Shown: positions 25,244 through 34,793, counted from the stretch's first letter. The stretch is 64,000 nucleotides of DNA from CAVVAY01 sp963746465 (GCA_963746465.1 CAVVAY010000013.1:310001-374000); one strand, 5' to 3'. Notes: generated from the letters alone by a model not told the origin. A program made the numbers and translations.

Positions 25244-26392
25244 CTACAGCCCCGGCTCGCCGAGCAGGGCGTCGACGAACACCTCGGGGTCGAACGGCGC
25301 CAGGTCGTCGGCGCCCTCGCCGAGCCCCACCAGCTTCACCGGGACGCCGAGCTCGCGCTGCACGGCGACCACGATGCCGCCCTTCGCGGTGCCGTCGAGC
25401 TTGGTGAGGACGATGCCACTGACGTCGACGACCTCGGCGAAGACCCGGGCCTGGACCAGCCCGTTCTGGCCGGTCGTGGCATCCAGTACCAGCAGGACCT
25501 CGTCCACCGGGCCTTGCTTCTCGATGACCCGCTTCACCTTCCCCAGCTCGTCCATCAGGCCGACCTTGTTCTGCAGCCGCCCTGCGGTGTCGACCAGCAC
25601 GACGTCGTAGCCGCCGTCGGCGCCCTGCTTGACGGCGTCGAAGGCGACGCTGGCCGGGTCGCCGCCCTCCGGTCCGCGGACGACGGGAGCCCCGACGCGT
25701 TCGCCCCAGGTGGTGAGCTGGTCGGCGGCCGCGGCCCGGAACGTGTCGGCGGCGCCGAGCAGCACGGTGCGGTCGTCGGCCACCAGCACCCGGGCCAGCT
25801 TGCCGACGGTCGTGGTCTTGCCGGTGCCGTTGACGCCGACGACGAGGACGACCGCCGGACGACCGCCGGTGCCGGTGGTGCGCAACGAGCGATCGGCGTC
25901 CCGGCCGACCAGGGTGAGCAGCTCGTCGCGCAGCATGCCGCGCACCGCGGCGGGGTCCCGGGAGCCGAGCTCCTTGACCCGGGTGCGCAACCGCTCGACC
26001 AGCTCCTGGGTGGGCCCGACGCCGACGTCCGCGGTGAGCAGGACGTCCTCGACCTCTTCCCAGGCCTGCTCGTCGAGCCGCTCCCTGGACAGGAGACCGA
26101 GCAGGCCGCGGCCGAGGGTGGACTGCGAGCCGGTCAGCCGGGCCCGCAGCCGCGACATCCGGCCGGCGACCGGTTCCGGGGTCTCGGGGCGGCCGGGGGC
26201 GGACGGCGGCTCGAGGACCCGGACGTCGCCGGAGGGCTCGGCGGTGCCGGCGCCGGGGCGTTCCTCGAGGTCGGTCAGCGGCGGCAGCGGCGCCTTGCGG
26301 CTGCTCCGGCCGCGGACGAGCGCGAGCCCGCCGCCGAGCAGGACGAGCAGGCCGAGAGCGGCCAGGACGATGACGAGGGTGAGCGTGTCCAT
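25244..26392 (-). CDS. ftsY: Signal recognition particle receptor FtsY
   Basis: A 382-residue SRP receptor GTPase, partner of the Ffh encoded at 14.6-16.2 kb. An N-terminal hydrophobic helix (LVIVLAALGLLVLLGGGLAL) should anchor it in the membrane, as in other actinobacterial FtsY. The NG domain carries GVNGTGKTTTVGKLA, DTFRAAAADQL, DTAGRLQNK and TKLDGTAKGG. ATG 26392 is used; a GTG directly before it is also possible. Upstream lies a small membrane protein gene and then smc. Confidence 0.96.
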   Translation of the reverse strand: MDTLTLVIVLAALGLLVLLGGGLALVRGRSSRKAPLPPLTDLEERPGAGTAEPSGDVRVLEPPSAPGRPETPEPVAGRMSRLRARLTGSQSTLGRGLLGLLSRERLDEQAWEEVEDVLLTADVGVGPTQELVERLRTRVKELGSRDPAAVRGMLRDELLTLVGRDADRSLRTTGTGGRPAVVLVVGVNGTGKTTTVGKLARVLVADDRTVLLGAADTFRAAAADQLTTWGERVGAPVVRGPEGGDPASVAFDAVKQGADGGYDVVLVDTAGRLQNKVGLMDELGKVKRVIEKQGPVDEVLLVLDATTGQNGLVQARVFAEVVDVSGIVLTKLDGTAKGGIVVAVQRELGVPVKLVGLGEGADDLAPFDPEVFVDALLGEPGL

Positions 26393-26480
26393 CACCGGTC
26401 AGTCTCGCAGAGCCGACCCGACTCGGTCCCCGCGGTCAGCACCCGGCGGCCGTGGAGGGCGTGCGGCCCGGACCGTCAGG

Positions 26481-26747
26481 TCAGCCGCGACCGGCCGTGA
26501 CGACCTTGCGGACCTGGCGCTCGGCACGCTCGAAGCGGGCCGACATGGCCCGGGACTTCTCCGGCGTGCTGAGGACGCCGAGCGGCGGCGCCTCGCCCGG
26601 GTCGACCCGCTCGACGGCGGCGGCGATGGTGTCGGTGAGCCGCTCGGCCCGCGGGATGTCGCGGCCGCGGTACGGGAAGGCGACGAAGCCCACCACGAGC
26701 AGGGCGACGAGGCCGAGGACCAGGTGGGCGATCAGCAGGGTGGTCAC
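26481..26747 (-). CDS. Small single-span membrane protein
   Basis: An 88-residue protein from GTG 26747, with one N-terminal helix (LLIAHLVLGLVALLVVGFVA) and a soluble charged tail (AERLTDTIAAAVERVDPGEA). I do not recognise the family. It lies between smc and ftsY on the same strand. A longer reading from TTG 26780 would begin inside the hairpin downstream of smc and is less likely. Confidence 0.6.
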   Translation of the reverse strand: MTTLLIAHLVLGLVALLVVGFVAFPYRGRDIPRAERLTDTIAAAVERVDPGEAPPLGVLSTPEKSRAMSARFERAERQVRKVVTAGRG

Positions 26748-26777
26748 TCCCGCCAGGTTACCGGGACGGAGCGTGGT

Positions 26778-26814
26778 CAAACGTCACGATCAGGACACAC
26801 CAGGGTGACGTTTG
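26778..26814 (-). terminator. Inverted repeat downstream of smc
   Basis: CAAACGTCAC and GTGACGTTTG are perfect 10-bp arms around a 17-nt loop, 26 bp after the smc stop. There is no T-run. The element could end smc transcription or act as an operator for the small membrane gene that follows. Its AT-richer arms stand out from the surroundings. Confidence 0.5.
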
Positions 26815-26839
26815 TCACTCAGCGTGACCGGAGTGGTGC

Positions 26840-29800
26840 TCAGGCGGGTTCTGCCTCGCGCAGCCGCTGCCCGATCACCGTGGTGATCCCGTCGCCGCGC
26901 ATCGAGACGCCGTACAGCGCGTCGGCGATCTCCATGGTGCGCTTCTGGTGGGTGATCACGATGAGCTGGCTGGCCTCCCGGAGCTCCTCGAGCAGCCCGA
27001 GCAGCCGGCCCAGGTTGGTGTCGTCCAGAGCCGCCTCGACCTCGTCCATCACGTAGAACGGGCTGGGCCGGGCCTTGAAGATGGCCACCAGCAGCGCCAC
27101 CGCGGTCAGCGACCGCTCGCCACCGGAGAGCAGCGAGAGCCGCTTGACCTTCTTCCCCGGCGGCCGGGCCTCGACCTCGATGCCGGTCGTGAGCATGTCG
27201 CCGGGGTCGGTGAGCACCAGCCGGCCCTCGCCGCCCGGGAACAGCCGGGCGAAGACGATCTCGAACTCCCGAGCGGTGTCGTGGTAGGCCGCGGTGAACA
27301 CCTGCTCCACCCGCTCGTCGACCTCGCGGATGATGTCCATCAGGTCGCGGCGGGTGGCCTTGAGGTCCTCGAGCTGCTCGGCCAGGAACTGGTGCCGCTC
27401 CTCCAGGGCCTGGAACTCCTCCAGGGCCAGCGGGTTGACCCGGCCGAGCAGGGACAGTGCCCGCTCGGCGCCGCGCAACCGCTTCTCCTGCTCGACTCGG
27501 ACGTACGGCGTGGGGTCGGGCTCGACCTCGCGCTCCTCGTCCGGGGCCGGCGGGGAGGGCGGCACCAGCTGGTGCGGCCCGTACTCGTCGACCAGGGTCT
27601 CCGGCTCGACGCCGTGGTCCTCGAGGGCCTTCTCCTGCAGCGCCTCGATCCGCAGCCGCTGCTCGGCTCGGGCGACCTCGTCGCGGTGCACGCTGTCGGT
27701 GAGCCGCTCGAGCTCGCCGGACAGCTCGCGCAGCCGGGTCCGCAGGGTCGCCATCTCGGCATCCCGCTCGGCCCGGGCGCGCTCGGCCTGCTCGCGGACC
27801 TCCGCGGCGCGGGCCAGCGAGTGCTCCAGGTGCGCGAGCGCCGCCTGGGCGGCCAGCGCGACCTCCTGGGCGACGGCCGCCTCACGGGCCCGACGTACCC
27901 GCCGGGCCTCGGCCCTGGCCCGGCCCTCCCGCTCCTGGGCGGCTGCGCGGGCCAGCTGGTCGGCCCGGCCGGCGAGTGCGCGGACCCGCTCCTCACCGGT
28001 CCGGACGGCGAGCCGCTGCTCGACCTCGGCCTGCCGGGCGGTGCGAGCGGCCTCCTCCAGCTCGTCGCGCAGCGCGGTGTCGGGCTCGAGGTCGTTCCCG
28101 GCGTCCGGGCCGATCTCGCTCGCCGCGGCGTGCCGCTCCTCGAGCTCGGCCAGAGCCGCGCGGTCGGCGTCGAGCTGCTCGACCGCCGCCGCGATGGACC
28201 GGTCGAGCCGTTCGGCCTCGCCGCGGGCCGCCCGGGCCTGCGCGCCGAGCTGGCCGAGCTGCTCGGCCACGGCAGCCATCCGGGCATCCGACTCGTGCAG
28301 GCGGTCGAGGGCGGACTGGACGTCGCGGGTGGCCAGCGCCTCGTCGTCCAGCGCGGTCTGCAGCGAGAAGCGCACCCGCTCGATGCGGTGGCCGGCCTCG
28401 ACCAGGCGGGCGCCCGCGTCGTCGACGGCGGCCTGCACCTCCAGCAGGCTCGGCGTGGTGGCCGACCCGCCGGCCGCGCGTTCCCGACCGAGCAGGTCGC
28501 CCTCGGCGGTGACAGCGACGAGTCCGGGCCGGCTCTCGACCAGGTGTCGTGCGGTGGCGAGGTCGTCGGCGACGACGACGTCGGCCAGCAGCCGGGTCAC
28601 GGCGGCCCGGAGCAGCTCGGGGACGGTGACGACGTCGAGCGCCGCCCGCGCGCCCTGCGGCAGGTCGGGACGGTGAAAGTGGTGCCCGCCGTCGGCGGGA
28701 GCGGCACCGCCGACGAGCAGGCCGACCCGGCCCGCGTCGTGGTCCTTGAGCAGCCGGATCGCGGCCTCGGCCGAGCCGACGTCGCTGACGGCCACCGCGT
28801 CGGCGACCGAGCCGAGCGCCGCTGCGACCGCGGTCTCGAAGCCGGGCTCGACGGTGAGCAGCGCGGCGACCGACCCGAGCACGCCGGAGAGCCGGTCGTT
28901 GGCGGCGAGCACGGTGCCGGCGCCGTCCTTGCGGGCGAGGCCGAGCTCCAGGGCGTCCTTGCGGGCGACCAGGGCAGCCCGCTCCTGCTCGGCGGCGCGC
29001 TCCTCCTCGCGCAGGGCGGCGACCTTCTCCTCGGCCGCGGCGAGCCGCAGCGCGGCCTCCTCGTGGTCGGAGTCGAGGTCCTCCTCGCCGGCGTCCAGAC
29101 CGGCGACCTGGGTCTCGATCGAGGTGAACTCGGCCTGCGCCCGGGCAGCCCGCTCGCGGGCCTCCTCCAGCGCGGGGCTGAGCCGGCCGACCTCGGACTC
29201 GCCCGCCTCGACCCGGCTGCGCCGCGCCGCCACCTGACCGGCCAGCCGAGCCAGGCCCTCGCGGCGGTCGGCGGCTGCGCGGGCGGCAGCGGCGACCCGC
29301 TTCTGCTCGGCCGCCAGCGCGTCCTCCGCCTCCTGCCGGGCGGTCACGGCCGCTGCCAGCGCCTCGCGGTCGCTGGCGACCGTCGCCTCGATCTCCTGCT
29401 CCTCGGCGCGCAGCCTGGCCGCGTCGGCCTCGAGCTGGTCGGGGTCACGGCCCGGCCGCTCGTCCTCGGGCGCCGCCGCCAGGTGGCGGACGCGCTCGGC
29501 CGCGAGGCTGCCGGTGCCGCGGAACCGCTCCCGCAGCGAGGACAGCCGGTACCAGGTCTCCTGGGCGCGGGTCAGCGTCGGGGCCTCCGCCGCAGTGGTC
29601 TGCTCGAGAGCGGCCTCGCGCTCCCCGGCCTCCGCCAGGTCAGCCTCGACCTCGGCCCGGCGGGCCCGCAGCGCGGTCTCGTCGGCCACCTCGGCCTCGA
29701 GGGTGGCGCTGAGGTGCACCAGGTCGTCGGCCAGGATGCGCAGCTTGGCGTCCCGCAGGTCGGACTGGATCACCGCGGCCCGGCGGGCGACCTCGGCCTG

Positions 29801-30445
29801 CCGTCCGAGCGGCTTGAGCTGGCGACGCAGCTCGACGGTGAGGTCCTGCACCCGGGTCAGGTTGGCCTGCATCGCGTCGAGCTTGCGGAGCGCCTTCTCC
29901 TTGCGCTTGCGGTACTTCAGGACACCGGCGGCCTCCTCGATGAAGCCGCGGCGCTCCTCCGGACCGGCCGACAGCACGGCGTCCAGCTGGCCCTGACCGA
30001 CGATGACGTGCATCTCCCGACCGATGCCGCTGTCGGAGAGCAGCTCCTGGACATCTAGCAGCCGGCACGGCTGGCCGTTGATGGCGTACTCCGAGCCCCC
30101 GTTGCGGAACATGATCCGCGAGATGGTGACCTCGGCGTAGTCGATCGGCAGCACGCCGTCGGCGTTGTCGACGGTCAGGCTCACCTCGGCCCGGCCCAGC
30201 GGTGCCCGCCCGCCGCCGCCCGGCCCGCCGGAGCCGGTCGACCCGGCGAAGATGACGTCCTCCATCTTGCCGCCGCGCAGCGACTTGGCGCCCTGCTCGC
30301 CCATCACCCAGGCGAGGGCGTCGACGACGTTGGACTTCCCGGAGCCGTTCGGCCCGACGACCGCCGTGATGCCCGGCTCGAAGTGGAAGGTCGTCGCGGA
30401 CGCGAAGGACTTGAACCCCTTGAGGGTGAGGCTCTTCAGGTGCAC
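26840..30445 (-). CDS. smc: Chromosome segregation protein SMC
   Basis: A 1201-residue SMC ATPase that condenses and aligns chromosome arms together with ScpAB. The N-terminal head starts MHLKSLTLKGFKSFASATTF and has Walker A VVGPNGSGKSNVVDALAW. Two long coiled coils flank a hinge at roughly residues 510-670. The C-terminal head has the ABC signature LLSGGERSLTAVALL and Walker B PFYVMDEVEAALDD. The length is normal and no interruption is visible over 3.6 kb. Confidence 0.98.
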   Translation of the reverse strand: MHLKSLTLKGFKSFASATTFHFEPGITAVVGPNGSGKSNVVDALAWVMGEQGAKSLRGGKMEDVIFAGSTGSGGPGGGGRAPLGRAEVSLTVDNADGVLPIDYAEVTISRIMFRNGGSEYAINGQPCRLLDVQELLSDSGIGREMHVIVGQGQLDAVLSAGPEERRGFIEEAAGVLKYRKRKEKALRKLDAMQANLTRVQDLTVELRRQLKPLGRQAEVARRAAVIQSDLRDAKLRILADDLVHLSATLEAEVADETALRARRAEVEADLAEAGEREAALEQTTAAEAPTLTRAQETWYRLSSLRERFRGTGSLAAERVRHLAAAPEDERPGRDPDQLEADAARLRAEEQEIEATVASDREALAAAVTARQEAEDALAAEQKRVAAAARAAADRREGLARLAGQVAARRSRVEAGESEVGRLSPALEEARERAARAQAEFTSIETQVAGLDAGEEDLDSDHEEAALRLAAAEEKVAALREEERAAEQERAALVARKDALELGLARKDGAGTVLAANDRLSGVLGSVAALLTVEPGFETAVAAALGSVADAVAVSDVGSAEAAIRLLKDHDAGRVGLLVGGAAPADGGHHFHRPDLPQGARAALDVVTVPELLRAAVTRLLADVVVADDLATARHLVESRPGLVAVTAEGDLLGRERAAGGSATTPSLLEVQAAVDDAGARLVEAGHRIERVRFSLQTALDDEALATRDVQSALDRLHESDARMAAVAEQLGQLGAQARAARGEAERLDRSIAAAVEQLDADRAALAELEERHAAASEIGPDAGNDLEPDTALRDELEEAARTARQAEVEQRLAVRTGEERVRALAGRADQLARAAAQEREGRARAEARRVRRAREAAVAQEVALAAQAALAHLEHSLARAAEVREQAERARAERDAEMATLRTRLRELSGELERLTDSVHRDEVARAEQRLRIEALQEKALEDHGVEPETLVDEYGPHQLVPPSPPAPDEEREVEPDPTPYVRVEQEKRLRGAERALSLLGRVNPLALEEFQALEERHQFLAEQLEDLKATRRDLMDIIREVDERVEQVFTAAYHDTAREFEIVFARLFPGGEGRLVLTDPGDMLTTGIEVEARPPGKKVKRLSLLSGGERSLTAVALLVAIFKARPSPFYVMDEVEAALDDTNLGRLLGLLEELREASQLIVITHQKRTMEIADALYGVSMRGDGITTVIGQRLREAEPA

Positions 30446-30541
30446 GCGTGAAACTCCTCGACCCCGGCACGGCGGGCCGGTGCGGTGGACCGGGCGCGGT
30501 GCGAGTGGGGCGTACGTCGGGCGGGGAAGGCCGTGGCCAGC

Positions 30542-32041
30542 CTACCCGGCGGGGGGCCGCACCGGCGCCAGTCGACGGCGGCGCGCCGTCCCCAGCCCGA
30601 CCAGGCCGATCAGTCCCAGGGCGAGCACACTCAGCGCGGGGTCCGCCCCGGCGACCGATCCGAGCAGGGCGTCACCGGGGACGGCTCCGGGCAGGTCGAC
30701 CGTGTAGACGTCCAGACCGCGGACCGCGTCGACCGTGTAGACGATGTTGGTCTTCGCGCCGGTGGCCACGCCGTTCTTGTTGCGCTGCGGCACCCAGTAG
30801 GCGTCCCAGACCTCGGACAGGCCGCTGGCGACGTAGCCGTACTCCTTGATGTCCCGGGGGTCCCGGACGTCGAGCAGCCGCAGCCCGCCCTCGTAGTAGC
30901 CCTGCGCGACGATGCCGCTGGGGTGGTAGTCGAACCAGTGCGCGGAGCAGAAGGCCATCCTCGGCGCCGAGACGCCTTCGCCGAGGTCGACCGGGTTGAT
31001 CCGGTCCAGCGGCGTGATGGTGCCCGGGGTGCCGTCCAGGCTGCCCACCTGCCAGGTCTGGAAGCTGCCGGCAGTGGCGCAGTCGGTGTTCTCGTAGTCC
31101 TCCTCGGTCACCAGCAGGACGTTGCCGTTCGCGACGCTCGCCTGCTGCCCCGGGGAGAACCGGGAGGCGTTCGGGCGGTACGAGTTGTGGTGGATGAAGT
31201 CGTTCCACGGGCTCTGGACGCCGTGAGCGTCGGTGGTGGCCACCAGCCGCGGTTGGGTGGGGTCCGCCACGTCGAAGACCGCGCTGCCACCCGAGCCGGT
31301 GTGCGTCCCGTAGCCGGCGTCGTCGAAGTTCCACTTGTGGCCGGCCCCGGACGTGAACGCCGCGTTCGGCCCACCGGCGGGCGAGTCGAACACCCCCACC
31401 TCGCGGGGGGCGTCCAGGTCGGAGAGGTCGACGACGGAGAACTTCCCGTTTCGCCCGGCCGTGTAGGCGTAGCGGCAGTCGGTCTCGTGGATGCAGGTCA
31501 CGGTGTGGGTGTTGGTCTGGGTCGCGACCCTGGACCGGATGTAGGGCCGGGCCGGGTCGGTCACGTCGACGACCATCACCTCGTTGGTCCGGCCGATGTG
31601 GTCCGGCACGGTCGGGCTGGCCTGGACGAGGTCGACGCCGACGAGCACGAAGCGGTTGACGGTGCCGTCGACCCTCTTCTTCTCGCCGTAGTTCATCGCC
31701 TCGTTCTCGAACACCAGGTTGGGCAGTGTCCCGGTGATCTTCGGGGCCACCGGGTTGCTGACGTCGTACACCGTGATGCTGTCGGCGCTGGACAGGTAGA
31801 AGTACGGAGCGGACCGGGCGAACACCCCGGAGATCCCGGCGGTGTCGGGCACGTTGGTGACCAGGCGGATGTTCGGGGTGGAGATCACCGGCACGCTCGC
31901 GCCGTCGGTGAACTGCGCCCGCTTGCTGCTGCCGGGGCCGGCTGCGCCGTCATGTGCGGCGGCCGGGCCGGCTCCGCCCATGACCAGGGCGAGGACCGCG
32001 GGCACCAGGGCAGCGCGGAGCGCGCGTCGCGAGGTCTGCAT
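30542..32041 (-). CDS. Exported LVIVD-repeat-like beta-propeller protein with a C-terminal anchor
   Basis: A 499-residue protein with a signal peptide (RALRAALVPAVLALVMGGA, AAAHDG). The body repeats units of the type ITVYDVSNPVAPKITG, VMVVDVTDPARPYIRS, FSVVDLSDLDAPREVG, SAVFDVADPTQPRLVA and LRLLDVRDPRDIKEYG. This pattern is characteristic of LVIVD-type beta-propellers. The C-terminus has one hydrophobic helix (LSVLALGLIGLVGLGTA) followed by RRRR, so the protein should stay on the outer face of the membrane. Function is unknown. It sits between smc and mutM, where many actinobacteria have no such gene. Confidence 0.75.
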   Translation of the reverse strand: MQTSRRALRAALVPAVLALVMGGAGPAAAHDGAAGPGSSKRAQFTDGASVPVISTPNIRLVTNVPDTAGISGVFARSAPYFYLSSADSITVYDVSNPVAPKITGTLPNLVFENEAMNYGEKKRVDGTVNRFVLVGVDLVQASPTVPDHIGRTNEVMVVDVTDPARPYIRSRVATQTNTHTVTCIHETDCRYAYTAGRNGKFSVVDLSDLDAPREVGVFDSPAGGPNAAFTSGAGHKWNFDDAGYGTHTGSGGSAVFDVADPTQPRLVATTDAHGVQSPWNDFIHHNSYRPNASRFSPGQQASVANGNVLLVTEEDYENTDCATAGSFQTWQVGSLDGTPGTITPLDRINPVDLGEGVSAPRMAFCSAHWFDYHPSGIVAQGYYEGGLRLLDVRDPRDIKEYGYVASGLSEVWDAYWVPQRNKNGVATGAKTNIVYTVDAVRGLDVYTVDLPGAVPGDALLGSVAGADPALSVLALGLIGLVGLGTARRRRLAPVRPPAG

Positions 32042-32110
32042 GCCGTGCCCAACGAGCCGGGCAGAGCCGGGTCACGCAGCGGCCCGCAACCGGCCCGGGA
32101 CAAGGGAGAA

Positions 32111-32133
32111 GGGACGTCGCGCTGCGACGTCCC
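32111..32133 (-). terminator. Compact perfect hairpin
   Basis: GGGACGTCGC and GCGACGTCCC form ten perfect pairs around a GCT loop. It lies 59 bp downstream of the stop of the 64-residue coiled-coil gene and upstream of the LVIVD-like gene. It has the size and stability of an actinobacterial terminator without a U tract. Confidence 0.65.
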
Positions 32134-32191
32134 CTCCTGGTGCGGTGGTGCTGCTGATGCGCTGCGCTGCCGGCGACCGGATGGTCACCGA

Positions 32192-32386
32192 TCAGGCGAG
32201 TGCGGGCTCCTTGACGTTGAGACTGATGAGGTCGGCGTCATTGACGCCCTCGGTGAGCGCGTCGTTCTCGGCACGCAGCCGAATGACCTCGGACTCGAGG
32301 GTCCGTACTCGTTCCTGCAAGCGCCGCATCTCCATGATCATTCGGGGGTCGGGTCCACCGACATGACCGATGAGAGCCTTCGCCAT
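32192..32386 (-). CDS. Small actinobacterial coiled-coil protein
   Basis: A 64-residue protein starting MAKALIGHVGGPDPRMIMEM. The middle (RRLQERVRTLESEVIRLRAEN) is a clear leucine-zipper-like coiled coil. I recall similar small proteins with the MAKAL...GGxDPR start in other actinobacteria, but no function is known to me. GGAGGAA stands at ideal distance before ATG 32386, so translation is well supported. About 220 bp of non-coding DNA lie upstream, in which I see no clear promoter, and a strong hairpin lies downstream. Confidence 0.75.
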   Translation of the reverse strand: MAKALIGHVGGPDPRMIMEMRRLQERVRTLESEVIRLRAENDALTEGVNDADLISLNVKEPALA

Positions 32387-32607
32387 GCGTGGTTCCTCCA
32401 CCTGCGTCTGTCCCGCGGAGCGCGGGTCTCTCTCTGATGCCCTGGTCCCGTGGACCGGTCGGGCGTGTTCACCGGGGCCGGTCGACGTGGGGGGCGTCTT
32501 CCAGGGTGACACCCGCGATCCGGTGGGTCAAGAGGTCACGGGAGGGTGACAGGAACCGTTGCGCCGAACGGGTGATCCGCCGGTCGGACCGCCCGCGTGC
32601 GAAGCGC

Positions 32608-33465
32608 TCAGAGCGGGCAGACCTGGTCGAACGCCGCCCGGTCGGCGGCGCTGACCACCGGGCTCACGGCGTGCTCCTCGCCGCCCGGAGCAGCCAGCCA
32701 GACCAGGAACGCGTAGGGCTTCTTGGTCTCGGCGCGGGCGTGGCCGTCGCAGCGGGAGCGGGTGACCACGACCGGGACGAGGGCCTCCGGTTGTTCCGTG
32801 GTCAGGTGCGCGAGGGGCTCGACCGGGCGGCCTCCGGCGGTCTCGGCGGCCAGCCCGTAGATCACCGTTCCGGCCACCTGGGTCAGGTCACGCGGCTGGT
32901 CGGTGCGCAGCCGGGCCCGGAGCACTCCGTGCACCGCAGCGCCCGCGCCCGTCCCGCTGCGCCGCCAGCCGGGGTCGAAGGACAACGAGACCTCGCGGCT
33001 CAGCCGGCGGGCCAGGCACTCGCCGGCGGCGATCCGGTCGAGCAGGCCCTGCGGGTCCCGGGGCCGCAGCACGACCCGGTGCGAGGCCGGGTCACTCGCG
33101 GTGTGCACCTGGACCACGACCCGGGCCCGGCCGACCCGGGCCCGGCCGTCGGAGCAGCGCACCGCACCGTACGGCGTCGGCAGGTCGACCACCTGACCTG
33201 CCAGCAGCGGCTCGTCCTTGGGCTGCACCCCGCCGCCGGTGAACCCCGGCACCCGCAGGTCGATGGACTCGACCGTCACCTGCTCGCCGGTCCGGTTGGT
33301 GATCGCCACCTCGACCCGGCGCAGGACCTCGTCCCGGCGCAGCTGGACGATCTCGGCACCGAGCCGCGGCGCCGGATCGGCTGCGGGGTCGGAGCCGCCG
33401 CAGCCGGAGGCGACCAGCGCCAGGGCGACGACTGCCACCGTCCTGAGAACCGTGCCTGCACCCAC
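32608..33465 (-). CDS. Hypothetical lipoprotein
   Basis: A 285-residue protein with a lipoprotein signal peptide: hydrophobic TVAVVALALVASGCGG, with the lipobox VASGC. The mature part begins with a Gly/Ser/Asp-rich linker and continues as a beta-rich domain (RRVEVAITNRTGEQVTVESI) that I cannot assign. It should be anchored to the outer face of the cytoplasmic membrane. It is followed, after 221 bp, by the coiled-coil gene and preceded closely by another unknown membrane protein gene. Confidence 0.7.
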   Translation of the reverse strand: MGAGTVLRTVAVVALALVASGCGGSDPAADPAPRLGAEIVQLRRDEVLRRVEVAITNRTGEQVTVESIDLRVPGFTGGGVQPKDEPLLAGQVVDLPTPYGAVRCSDGRARVGRARVVVQVHTASDPASHRVVLRPRDPQGLLDRIAAGECLARRLSREVSLSFDPGWRRSGTGAGAAVHGVLRARLRTDQPRDLTQVAGTVIYGLAAETAGGRPVEPLAHLTTEQPEALVPVVVTRSRCDGHARAETKKPYAFLVWLAAPGGEEHAVSPVVSAADRAAFDQVCPL

Positions 33466-33484
33466 CCGGGCAGCGTAGAGAGCC

Positions 33485-34684
33485 TCACCCGCAGACGCAG
33501 ACCAGCCGCGCCTGGTCGGGGAACGTCGTGCGCGGCAGCAGCAGCCGGGTCGCCGCCGGCTTCTGCGGGTCCCAGACCCGCGCCTGCAGCCGGCCGCCGG
33601 GCACCCCCGGCGATGCGCTCAGCAGGTAGACCGTGCCGCCCGGCCCGTCCGCGAGCCCGGCCTCCAGGGATACGTCGCCGCTGAGGTCGACCAGCAGGGC
33701 GTTGTCGCCGCCGGGGACCAGCCGGGCCAGTGCCCGCCGGCCGTCCGGGCGACCTCCGGTGAGGTGCTCGACCGGCACCAGCGCCTCGTGGGTCCGCCCG
33801 GCCGACGGCCCGTCGATGAAGGTCCAGCCAGCCGGCGGGGCCTTGTCGCGGGTCCGCACCAGGTCACGGGTGACGCTGACGACCCGCAGCCGGCAGGCCG
33901 GCCCGGGGCAGCCGGGACTCAACGTGATCACCCAGTCGTCGGCGATGCCGAGCAGCGGTCCGATCATGCCGAGGTCCTGGACCAGCGGGTGGGTGCCGGT
34001 CCGCACGACGCCGTTCGGCCAGGCCAGCGCCAGAGCCGAGAGGCCCTGCCTCGCCGGCCCGGTCATCACCAGGGCGCCCGACCCGGCCGCGGTCAGCACC
34101 CCCTGCGGGGTCCACGTCTCGGGGTCGAAGCCCGGGAACGGCTTGGCGTCGGTCTGCCCGCCGGTGGCGATCTCGACCTCCTCCAGCTCGGACCCGCGCA
34201 GCACGATGGCCTTGGCCGGGTTGTACGACGCCGAGAGCACCGCGTCGGCCGGGCCGAGCGACCGCCAGCGCGGCCGGGCCGGGTCCACCCGGACGAGCCG
34301 CCCGTCGGCCACCCCGAGCACCGGGCCGGGGCCGTCGGAGGCGACCGGCGGGTCGTCCTGCCCCTGCAGCCGCACGGGCACCAGCCGGGCGTCGGTCGGC
34401 AGGTCGGCAGGCAACCGGGCGCCGGGCTGGGCCGGGCCGTCGGCGGCGAGCAGCAGCAGGTCAGCGACCCGGGCGACCAGACGGGGCCCGCCATCACCCG
34501 GAGTCGCCGACCCGGAGGGGCCGGGTTCCGGTCGCGGCTGCGGCTGGTCGGCCGAGAGCAACCCGGACCGGGACAGACCCAGCACCGCCACGACCGCGGC
34601 CACCGCGATGCCACCGCGGCGCGCCCAGGGCGGCAGCCGGCCGGGACCACCCGGCTCCGGGCCCTGCTCCACCGTGTCGGCCAT
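33485..34684 (-). CDS. Hypothetical membrane-anchored protein
   Basis: A 399-residue protein with a short cytoplasmic N-terminus, one membrane helix (GGIAVAAVVAVLGLSRSGLL, residues ~24-43), a Pro/Gly linker and a large extracytoplasmic domain. Short repeats such as VLGVADGRLVRVDPARPRW suggest a beta-propeller. No family is recognised. The gene ends 20 bp before the lipoprotein gene, so both are probably expressed together. The region between smc and mutM thus holds three exported proteins in a row. Confidence 0.65.
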   Translation of the reverse strand: MADTVEQGPEPGGPGRLPPWARRGGIAVAAVVAVLGLSRSGLLSADQPQPRPEPGPSGSATPGDGGPRLVARVADLLLLAADGPAQPGARLPADLPTDARLVPVRLQGQDDPPVASDGPGPVLGVADGRLVRVDPARPRWRSLGPADAVLSASYNPAKAIVLRGSELEEVEIATGGQTDAKPFPGFDPETWTPQGVLTAAGSGALVMTGPARQGLSALALAWPNGVVRTGTHPLVQDLGMIGPLLGIADDWVITLSPGCPGPACRLRVVSVTRDLVRTRDKAPPAGWTFIDGPSAGRTHEALVPVEHLTGGRPDGRRALARLVPGGDNALLVDLSGDVSLEAGLADGPGGTVYLLSASPGVPGGRLQARVWDPQKPAATRLLLPRTTFPDQARLVCVCG

Positions 34685-34793
34685 GGCCGGAGTATCGCTG
34701 CCGCGCGGCTACGGGCGGGGCTGACGCGGCCGAGGCTGGCTGTGCGGGCTCCCAACCGTGGCGCAGACGCGTCTCGGTTGGAACTGCGGTCTC

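Noticed and set aside
26948..30058. A 1036-codon open frame opposite smc
   Set aside because: High GC leaves long antisense frames open. The translation has no recognisable domain, and smc is certain on the other strand.
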